In this document: positions 57,663-64,000 of the stretch, one piece after another
Layout: each line of letters opens with the position of its first letter
Numbering within the stretch: the stretch's first letter is position 1
DNA from: Corynebacterium sp. HMSC036D02
GTDB lineage: Bacteria; Actinomycetota; Actinomycetes; Mycobacteriales; Mycobacteriaceae
NCBI RefSeq assembly: GCF_001836165.1
Contig: NZ_KV827706.1
Span: forward strand, 62,001-126,000
Direction of reading: 5' to 3'
DNA: 64,000 nt
Made by a program: the position numbers and the translations under genes
The notes under the pieces: generated by a model
The model's input: only the letters and a program-made list of their open reading frames with translations
Told to the model about the DNA's origin: nothing
The model's database searches: none

Positions 57663-59586
57663 TTATAGGAACTTCTCCAGTTGCTCGCGCAGCGGTGCCG
57701 GGGCAAGGCTGAGAACTGTTTCGCGGACACCCGGGGCATTCAGCAGGCCTACCGCGGCAGCCACAGCGGCGATGACTCCGATGATAGAACCGAGGGCGAT
57801 GGTCGCGGTGGAGGAGTGGGAGCTCTGACTGCTCTTGTCTTCGTCGTCGTAGTCGCCAGCAGTATCCTCGTCGTCCTCGTCGGCATTGAGCAGGTCCTCA
57901 ACATTGTAGACGGTGGTGGTTCCGGAGACCTCGTTGCCCACGATGAGCAGGTGCTCGCCGTTGGGGGAGTCTGCCTTGTCGACGAAGGCAAAGCCCTCCG
58001 GACCCAAGTCGCCGGCAACAGCGAACTCATCAGTGGAGAAGTCGCGGTTGTTGACATAGGTGACGAAGGAAGCGTTGGCGGGGTCGGTGACGTCGTAGAC
58101 GAAGATGCAGCCAACGCGCTCTGCGCCGATGAAGGCATATGTACGCTTCCCAACGGTGCCGATGGTCAGGGCCTCTGGCTCTGGGCCCTTGTTATCAGAG
58201 CGATCATCGAACGTTGCTTCTTCGTTGTCGGCGTTGTGGTGGAAGATACCCGGCTCGTTGAGCTCGGCGGTGATCTTTTCGAACTCGGCGCCGGAGTCGA
58301 AGACAACGTTGCCCTCCGCGTCGTAGATGCTGAAGGAGCGGGAGCCGTAGGCATAGAGCTCGTCGAAGCAGCCCTTCTCTTCGTTCCAGCCTGAGGCGTT
58401 GCTCAACTTCAGGTTGCCGGCTTCCTTCTTGTCGGCGAGCTTGTCCAGGTCGACGTCGCCCAGCGCGCCCTCGCACACCTGGCCATCCTCGACCACGTCC
58501 TTGAGCTCCACCTCATCGGTGTAGGCGCCGGAGCCGCCGTCCTTTTCCTTGATACCCCACTCGCGGGCATCACCCTCGTTCGCGGTGGCAAAGTAGGTCT
58601 GACCACCAGCGGTGAAGGCACCGATGGAATCTGGCATGGACAGGCCCTTGACCGGGATCGTGCGCAGCTCGGCCGCATCATCCTTGTTCGAGGGGTCCAG
58701 CGGGACCTGCGAGTGATACGCAATGTGGGCAGGCAGGATCTTCTCCACCGTGGCAGATTCAATCGATGACACCGATGGCGTTGGCCTCCTGCAGTGTCAC
58801 GAAGGCCTTGTCATCCTGGGAGGTGATGTACTCCGGCTCAAAGTCAATAGAAGGCTTGGAGTCATGGCCAGAGGGGCCGAAAACTCGTACGCCCTCCGGC
58901 AGAGGCTGGCCGTCGAAAGCCGTGAATCCAGCGATGCGGGCATCCGCCTGGGTTGGAGCCTCAACAGCCTTCGGCAGCTTGATAACGGAGACGGAGCCTT
59001 CCGGGTCCGTGACGTAGTCGGTGCCCTCGGCGTTGAGCTCATTGGAGGGCTCGCCTTCGTTAGCCACCAGCGCGTAGCCACCATCTGCGGTGAGGTGAAC
59101 GTTATCCGGCAATGCGCCCACCATCACGCGGCCCAATTCGGCGGTATCCAGGTCCGTGGCCGCGGCGTTGAAGAACAGTGCTTCGCCGTCCTCGGTCTTG
59201 TCCGCCTGCTGGACGGCGGCCACGGCTAGGCCATCGGGGCGCACGGCTACGGAGTTGATTTCCTTGCCCTCACCAGCAGAGATAGAGTCGATTAAGGTGG
59301 GCTTGGCCGGATCGGAAGCGTCGAGGATATCGATTTGACCAGCGTGCGCATTGACCGTAAGGATGCGCTTGGAGTTCGGGTGAAAGGCCACGATCTCCGC
59401 GGCCGACTCCGCGTATACACCGGACTCATAGGTGCCAACCGGGGTGAGCTTGAGGCTGGCGTCTGCCGCCGAGTGCTCGATGACGTTGTTCACAATCGCG
59501 GCCGAGGAGGCCGGTACGGCCACGCTGAGGCTGGTTGCGGTCGCCACGCAGAGCGCGAGAGAGCGGCGGGAGATAGAGCGAGACAT
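57663..59586 (-). pseudogene. Frameshifted choice-of-anchor I family exported protein
   Basis: Two adjacent frames together make one protein of about 640 residues. The first (59586 to 58759) has a signal peptide (SRSISRRSLALCVATATSL), beta-propeller repeats (TADGGYALVANEGEPSNE; DFEPEYITSQDDKAFVTLQE) and stops at NAIGVID. The second continues IESATVEKILPAH and holds ANEGDAREWG, YGSRSFSIYDAEGN, SDNKGPEPEALTIG and VGNEVSGTTTVYN, all hallmarks of choice-of-anchor I proteins, ending with a membrane anchor (TIALGSIIGVIAAVAAAVGLL). The break is near 58762-58775: loss of two bases from a GATATTGAA-like sequence, giving GATTGAA, explains it. It is either a real recent mutation or a sequence error. ATG 59586 has AAGGAG upstream. 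Confidence 0.85.
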
Positions 59587-59750
59587 TGAGAAAGACTCCT
59601 TGAAGCGAGGCGAAAAAGATTCCGCATCACCGTACGTGCCGCCCATGACACCTTTGGGGAACAGAGCGTTGCGGCCAAGCGAGATCTAGGTAAACGTTCA
59701 GTGAATCGGTCGAATGCTAGGTAATACGCGACGAAAGAATGGTGGGGCGC

Positions 59751-59756
59751 TAAAAT
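59751..59756 (+). promoter_or_regulatory. -10 element, leaderless ilvA transcript
   Basis: TAAAAT lies 8 nt before the ilvA ATG at 59765; no ribosome site is present between them. Confidence 0.5.
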
Positions 59757-59764
59757 GAGCCACC

Positions 59765-61048
59765 ATGACAAGCACCCCGCAAGACTTCGAGCCAATCCAC
59801 GCCTCTGATATCCAACTGGCCCAATCGCGAATTAGCTCGGAGATTGCCCCGACCCCGTTGCAATACTGCCCGCGACTGTCCCAGGAAACCGGCTATGAGG
59901 TGTACTTAAAGCGCGAGGATCTACAAGATGTGCGCTCCTACAAGATCCGCGGAGCCATCTATGGCATGTCAAACCTCAGCGAAGAGCAGCGGACGCAAGG
60001 CATCGTTACGGCGTCGGCGGGCAACCACGCCCAGGGTGTGGCTTATGCCTGCCGCACCATGGGAATCCACGGCAAGATCTACGTGCCGGAACCGACCCCG
60101 AAACAAAAACGCGACCGCATCCTGGTCCACGGCGGCGACCTCGTGGAACTCGTTGTCACCGGCGCCAATTTCGACGAGGCAGCAGCTGCCGCGCACGCGG
60201 ATGCAGCGGAGCACGGCGCCTTCTTCATCGAGCCTTTCGATTCGCGCGATACCGTTACCGGCCAGGGAACTGTGGCCGCCGAAATCGTCTCCCAGCTGTC
60301 TTCGATCGGTAAATCCCTCGATACCGTGGTGGTCCCCGTGGGCGGTGGCGGCCTCATCTCCGGCATCACCTCCTACCTCGCCGACATGGCCCCGCGCACG
60401 GCGGTGGTGGGCATTGAGCCGGCGGGGGCGGCGTCGCTAAGCGCAGCGTTCGCTGCTGGTGAGCCCGTGACCCTGGAGACCGTTGATCCCTTCGTCGATG
60501 GTGCTGCCGTCAAGCGCATCGGTGAGCTGCCCTTCCAGATTCTGGAAGCCAACCAGGGCCGCCTGCACCATGACACCGTCTCCGAAGGCGCCGTCTGCAC
60601 GGAGCAGTTGGCGTTGTACCAAAACGAGGGCATTATCGCCGAGCCCGCCGGCGCGCTGAGCGTGACCGGCCTGCGCACGCTCAACCTGCAGCCGGGTTCA
60701 ACGGTGGTCTGCGTGATTTCCGGCGGCAACAATGACGTGCTGCGCTACGCCGAAATCATGGAGCGCTCCCTGGTGCACCGTGGACTCAAGCACTACTTCC
60801 TGGTGAATTTCCCGCAGGAGCCCGGCCAGCTGCGCCACTTCCTGCAGGATGTTCTTGGCCCGGAAGATGACATTACGCTGTTCGAGTACCTCAAGCGCAA
60901 TAACCGTGAGACCGGCGCTGCGCTGGTGGGCATCGAATTGGGTAGCGCTGCAGGTATAGACGGACTGCTGGAGCGCATGGAGAAGTCGAAGCTCAATTGC
61001 CAGCAACTTAAGCCAGGTACCCCCGAGTATGACTTCCTCGTCGCATAA
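59765..61048 (+). CDS. ilvA: Threonine ammonia-lyase (threonine deaminase)
   Basis: A 427-residue PLP enzyme that turns threonine to 2-oxobutanoate, the first step to isoleucine. The PLP lysine is in VRSYKIRGA (about 58-66), followed by TASAGNHAQGVA (about 82-93) and the phosphate-binding VPVGGGGLISG (near 193). A single ACT-like regulatory domain (about 335-427, YFLVNFPQEPGQLRHFL) suggests allosteric control by isoleucine. Length matches C. glutamicum IlvA. Its stop shares one base with the next start. Confidence 0.95.
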   Translation: MTSTPQDFEPIHASDIQLAQSRISSEIAPTPLQYCPRLSQETGYEVYLKREDLQDVRSYKIRGAIYGMSNLSEEQRTQGIVTASAGNHAQGVAYACRTMGIHGKIYVPEPTPKQKRDRILVHGGDLVELVVTGANFDEAAAAAHADAAEHGAFFIEPFDSRDTVTGQGTVAAEIVSQLSSIGKSLDTVVVPVGGGGLISGITSYLADMAPRTAVVGIEPAGAASLSAAFAAGEPVTLETVDPFVDGAAVKRIGELPFQILEANQGRLHHDTVSEGAVCTEQLALYQNEGIIAEPAGALSVTGLRTLNLQPGSTVVCVISGGNNDVLRYAEIMERSLVHRGLKHYFLVNFPQEPGQLRHFLQDVLGPEDDITLFEYLKRNNRETGAALVGIELGSAAGIDGLLERMEKSKLNCQQLKPGTPEYDFLVA

Positions 61049-61686
61049 TGCTGGAGAGCTATCAGCGCCCCGTCGCCGGTGACATCGTTGAACACGAGAT
61101 TGAGATCAAACGTTCGCGGTTTATCACCCTCATTGGCCGCGCCACGAATGAAGAGGAAGCACGCGCGCTTATCGACGCCGCCCGCGACCGCTTCCCCGAC
61201 GCCCGCCACCACTGCTCGGCGTACATTTACCACGTCGATGGCTCGAATCCAGTGGAGCGATCGTCTGATGACGGCGAGCCTTCCGGCACGGCGGGCAAGC
61301 CAATGCTCGATGTTTTGAAGGGCTCCGGACTGCTCGATATTTGCGCGGTCGTGGTGCGCTACTTCGGCGGCATCAAGCTGGGCGCGGGCGGGCTCGTTCA
61401 CGCCTACGGCGGTGCCGTCAGTGAGACCATGGAGCAAGTTGAGCACGTCACGCGCGCCTTGCGCGAGCTCTATACTGTCGAGGTTTCCCACGCGGAGGCC
61501 GGCCGGTTGGAGGCGGAGCTGCGCAACCGCGGTGTGGACATGGTGGATACCGACTACTGCCAGGCAGTGACCTTCACCGTGTCTGTGGAGCCCGGCGGCG
61601 AGGAGGAGCTCGCGGCGACGCTCGCCGCGCTGACCCAGGGTGGGGTAGAGCCAAAGGAAGCTGGAACTGCCTGGGTGGAGCTTTAA
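61048..61686 (+). CDS. YigZ/IMPACT family protein
   Basis: A 212-residue protein of the UPF0029 (Impact) family. The signature is in IKRSRFITLIGRA, the HHCSAYIYHVDG and SSDDGEPSGTAGKPML segments (near 48-92) and VVVRYFGGIKLGAGGLVHAYG (near 104-124). A ferredoxin-like C-terminal domain follows. Family members bind nucleic acid or affect translation; the biochemical role is not settled. ATG 61048 overlaps the ilvA stop (TAATG). Confidence 0.9.
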   Translation: MLESYQRPVAGDIVEHEIEIKRSRFITLIGRATNEEEARALIDAARDRFPDARHHCSAYIYHVDGSNPVERSSDDGEPSGTAGKPMLDVLKGSGLLDICAVVVRYFGGIKLGAGGLVHAYGGAVSETMEQVEHVTRALRELYTVEVSHAEAGRLEAELRNRGVDMVDTDYCQAVTFTVSVEPGGEEELAATLAALTQGGVEPKEAGTAWVEL

Positions 61687-61707
61687 GGCCGCGGGATTCG
61701 GGCCATG

Positions 61708-61713
61708 TAGAAT
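61708..61713 (+). promoter_or_regulatory. -10 element, leaderless small membrane gene
   Basis: TAGAAT, 7 nt before the ATG at 61721. Confidence 0.5.
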
Positions 61714-61720
61714 GAGCCCC

Positions 61721-61957
61721 ATGACTATGCAGCGACGCCCCAACAACCCCATTGAGCAACGCAAGCAAGCCGTGCGTACCCATGCACGCAACGGAGCTAT
61801 CTGCGTCGTGGGCGGCGTCGCCGGCGGTGTGCTCCTGGGCTGGGCACTTACCAGCTTCTGGACCTGGATGGCCATTGGCCTCATCGTCGCCGTGGTGGGT
61901 GGCGTGTACAACTGGGTCAAAATCCAGAAGATCGTGAACGAGAACCACAACCTATAA
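61721..61957 (+). CDS. Small membrane protein of unknown function
   Basis: A 78-residue protein with a polar basic N-terminus (QRRPNNPIEQRKQAVRTHAR) and two hydrophobic helices (about 26-47 and 50-66), then a polar end. Start ATG 61721 is set by the leaderless promoter; a GTG-type start at 61712 lies within the -10. It precedes the S4 gene by 6 nt and is likely cotranscribed. Function unknown. Confidence 0.72.
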   Translation: MTMQRRPNNPIEQRKQAVRTHARNGAICVVGGVAGGVLLGWALTSFWTWMAIGLIVAVVGGVYNWVKIQKIVNENHNL

Positions 61958-61963
61958 AAGCTC

Positions 61964-62350
61964 ATGGTGAATCAGCCCGACGGGCGGCCCGTACGTATTG
62001 ATGCTTGGGTCTGGTCCGTGCGCATGTTCAAGACTCGCTCGGAGGCCGCCACCGCCGTGCGCGCCGGGCACGTCAAACTCAATGGCAACGCCACCAAGCC
62101 CGCGCAGCAGGTTGTGCCCGGCGACCGCGTGCGCGTGTGGCGCAACCACCACGAGCATGACCTTGAGGTGCTAGCCACCGTGTCCAAGCGCGTGGGCGCC
62201 CCGATTGCGCGCACCTGTTATATCGACCATGCCCCGCCGCCACCGCCGAAAGAGTTTATGCCCTCCGTTCCGGTCCGACCGCGCGGTGCTGGCCGCCCGA
62301 CGAAGAAAGAACGCCGGCAGATGGAGAAATTCCGCGGTGGATTCCGCTAA
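61964..62350 (+). CDS. S4 domain RNA-binding protein (Hsp15-like)
   Basis: A 128-residue protein. The S4 domain (about 10-75) reads RIDAWVWSVRMFKTRSEA and HVKLNGNATKPAQQVVPGD, the pattern of Hsp15/RlbA-type proteins that bind rRNA or stalled 50S subunits. A Pro-rich stretch and a basic tail (RPTKKERRQMEKFRGGFR) follow. Its stop overlaps that of convergent relS by 4 nt. Confidence 0.88.
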   Translation: MVNQPDGRPVRIDAWVWSVRMFKTRSEAATAVRAGHVKLNGNATKPAQQVVPGDRVRVWRNHHEHDLEVLATVSKRVGAPIARTCYIDHAPPPPPKEFMPSVPVRPRGAGRPTKKERRQMEKFRGGFR

Positions 62351-63351
62351 TTATTCCGGAAGTTCTTTAAGGCCTTCAAGCGCGCGTTCAAGCGGCGCTT
62401 GCGGTCTTTGCGGTCACCGGCCTCGGCCGTGGCCTCGATGTGCTGGGGGCCGAATTTGTTGAGCAGCAGGTCGTCGATAAGCCTGACCTGGCCTGGGCGG
62501 AAGCGGTAGTGCATGGCGTCGTGCACGTGGGCGATGGCGTCATCGTCGAGCAGCTGCTTGAGCTGGCTCAAGCGTGTGATGCCGTTGTTTTCGAGCAACT
62601 CGGCAAGGAAGCGATAATGCTCCGAGCGTGAACGCGGGAAGCGGTTGCCCAGAATAATGGCGAGGACGCCAGGGAGGGTCTCAGCTGTAATTTCTACGTC
62701 ATCGCCTGCCTCAGAACTGGGGGCTTTGAGTGCGGCGATCTCATCGAATTGCTGGTCCGCCAGCTCAATGAGGCCCGCAGCCAGTGTGAAGAGGCGATCC
62801 ACCTGTGGGGAAGGCGGGTTCGGGCCCTGCTTGTACCGGATATCGTGCTCAAATTCTGCCCAGGCGTGTTGTAGCACCGTGCGGATTTGAATCTCGAAGG
62901 TCCAGCCGATATAAGGCTCAAGTTCCTCCAGCGTGGTGGCGCTGTCCTCGGACACCGTCAGCACCAAATGGTGCGAGCCATACCCAAAACCACCAGAAAT
63001 CCGTGTTTCCGCCGCCTTATCCACCGAGCGCAGTACGGCAAAGGTTTCTCCCAAAACCTCCAGGGCTTCCGGGATAACTGTGGAGTGGAAGACGGTGATT
63101 CGCACGCCCAAAACATCGTGGATATCTTCCCATGGCTTCGGGTACATCAGCTCGCCGTTGTCGCGGCGCTTCTTCGCTTTGGCCTTGAGAGAAGGCCACT
63201 GCTTGACGCGGGTTGCTACGCGGTCGAAGATAATGCCGGCGTCGTTAAGCAAGTCCTCGATGGCATCGCGGAAATCCTGCGCCGCGGTGGGGTGCGCGTG
63301 TACCCAGGAATGGTACTGGTTGCTCAGGCGGGACATGGATGATTCAGCCAT
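62347..63351 (-). CDS. relS: Small alarmone synthetase RelS
   Basis: A 334-residue RelA/SpoT-type nucleotidyltransferase with synthetase only and no HD hydrolase or TGS/ACT domains. Catalytic blocks are DIHDVLGVRIT (about 76-86), SGGFGYGSHHLVL (about 118-130) and the EIQIRTVLQHAWAEFEHD block (about 151-168). C. glutamicum RelS, with the same layout, makes pGpp/ppGpp in addition to the bifunctional Rel. The C-terminal 150 residues are helical and end in a basic tail. ATG 63351 has AAGGAG about 12 nt upstream; ATG 63336 is an alternative. Confidence 0.88.
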   Translation of the reverse strand: MAESSMSRLSNQYHSWVHAHPTAAQDFRDAIEDLLNDAGIIFDRVATRVKQWPSLKAKAKKRRDNGELMYPKPWEDIHDVLGVRITVFHSTVIPEALEVLGETFAVLRSVDKAAETRISGGFGYGSHHLVLTVSEDSATTLEELEPYIGWTFEIQIRTVLQHAWAEFEHDIRYKQGPNPPSPQVDRLFTLAAGLIELADQQFDEIAALKAPSSEAGDDVEITAETLPGVLAIILGNRFPRSRSEHYRFLAELLENNGITRLSQLKQLLDDDAIAHVHDAMHYRFRPGQVRLIDDLLLNKFGPQHIEATAEAGDRKDRKRRLNARLKALKNFRNN

Positions 63352-63402
63352 CGTGAAACGTGACTCCTTTCGGCCACGGCGGGGGAAGTTTGGAGGTGTT
63401 TT

Positions 63403-64000
63403 CTATACCTCCAGTGGGAAGCCGTTAGCCAATACTAGTGGTTGCAAGCTCAGCGGTGGTCGATGGCGCGGGCGCAATTCGGCCGCGCGGTAGGCCAGTT
63501 CCGTGGCGCGCGGCGGGGAAACGTTGAGCAGCGCGTAGAGAGTGTGTGCATCAGGCACGAGGTAGGTAATGCTCCGAGCCTGGCTAAGCCGCTGCAGATG
63601 ATTGTTTAGGATAACGAAGGCCTGCGGGTGAGCCAACCACGACGAGACAGCGCAGCGATGCACCCGCACCTCGAGGCCGCTTTCCGCTCTACTGAGTCCG
63701 AGCTCAGCAGGCCGGGTAAAGAAACGCAGCCCCTGCTGCGTCAGTGCGCGGCGTTGCAGATTCAGCGCGGCAGTATCCCACGCTTGGCGCACGGTCAACC
63801 CCATATCGTCCACAGCGCGCTGGCTCACGCGCTTGGCTTCAGCGCCCGTGCCGTGCACCAAGGACATCGATAGCGTGCGCGATAGCTGGAGGCTAGCAGG
63901 TGAATCACCGAAGCCATCATCACAGAGCTTGACTCCGTTGAGCTCTTCGCTCGGGCAGAGCGAGGGGAGCAGGTGGTCGATGCGGAGGGAGGTGGGCAGC
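63403..64000 (-). CDS. Unrecognised protein, 5' end beyond the window
   Basis: The minus-strand frame is open from the window edge to its stop at 63403, giving at least 198 residues. An internal ATG at 63867 exists, but the frame continues upstream without a stop and with protein-like content (PSEELNGVKLCDDGFGD), so the true start lies outside. Visible parts are GLEVRVHRCAVSSWLAHPQAFVILNNHL, of which VHRCAVSSWLAHP is most distinctive, and VPDAHTLYALLNVSPPRATELAYRAAELR near the end. I cannot assign a family. It lies 51 nt upstream of relS on the same strand and may share its transcript. Confidence 0.6.
   Translation of the reverse strand, partial: LPTSLRIDHLLPSLCPSEELNGVKLCDDGFGDSPASLQLSRTLSMSLVHGTGAEAKRVSQRAVDDMGLTVRQAWDTAALNLQRRALTQQGLRFFTRPAELGLSRAESGLEVRVHRCAVSSWLAHPQAFVILNNHLQRLSQARSITYLVPDAHTLYALLNVSPPRATELAYRAAELRPRHRPPLSLQPLVLANGFPLEV

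Overview
The window is a chromosomal segment of a high-GC Corynebacterium. The gene set and order match the conserved corynebacterial block that runs from two NlpC/P60 endopeptidases through the pimB'-glk-plsC group, the lipomannan mannosyltransferases, aroG and pknL, the whole division and cell-wall (dcw) cluster (mraZ to divIVA), ileS, dinB, lspA-rluD, dnaE1, ilvA and a small alarmone synthetase. MurE carries the DNPR motif of a meso-diaminopimelate-adding enzyme, and mycolic-acid-group genes (PimB', MptA, a GT87 mannosyltransferase, DivIVA/Wag31) are present. I cannot name the species. I see no tRNA or rRNA gene, insertion sequence, prophage or CRISPR array.

Layout. 1-842: non-coding, ending in a structured 5' leader. 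843-8489: envelope genes (two NlpC/P60 hydrolases, PimB', glucokinase, a PlsC-type and a membrane acyltransferase, a GT87 mannosyltransferase) and a DEDDh ribonuclease. 8563-16141: type II DAHP synthase, PknL with its divergent partner DNA-binding protein, MptA, a polyprenyl diphosphate synthase, a GNAT protein, a HEPN-family gene behind a LexA-box promoter, and a DUF3040 membrane protein. 16142-37352: the dcw cluster (mraZ, rsmH, ftsL, ftsI, murE, murF, mraY, murD, ftsW, murG, murC, ftsQ, ftsZ, pgeF, yggS, sepF, yggT, divIVA), all on the plus strand with many start/stop overlaps; there is no ftsA. 37353-44632: a small membrane protein, a DUF222-HNH protein, T-box-controlled ileS, and a gntR-MFS pair. 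44633-57044: dinB, asparaginase, two lipoproteins, lspA-rluD and two small membrane proteins, rarD, dnaE1, a MetE-like methyltransferase. 57045-64000: a small exported protein, a frameshifted exported choice-of-anchor I gene, ilvA, a YigZ protein, a small membrane protein, an S4 protein, RelS, and a gene cut by the window end.

How it works together. The dcw operon makes lipid II (MurE/F/D/C, MraY, MurG) and the septal synthase (FtsW-FtsI-FtsL-FtsQ) placed by FtsZ-SepF, with DivIVA directing polar growth. The flanking genes add mannosylated lipoglycans (PimB', GT87, MptA), peptidoglycan hydrolysis (NlpC/P60) and kinase signalling (PknL).

The most notable things are regulatory. About a dozen genes have a TAnnnT -10 hexamer placed 6-8 nt before the start codon, the signature of leaderless transcripts, and these decide several start sites. 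Other observations are a LexA-type box inside a near-consensus promoter for the HEPN gene, two MraZ-box clusters of opposite orientation upstream of mraZ, an ultrashort-stem-I T-box before ileS, a perfect inverted repeat over the gntR start, and a 14-bp tandem repeat before a 56-residue membrane protein. I found no convincing wholly new multi-gene system; this is largely conserved core genome.
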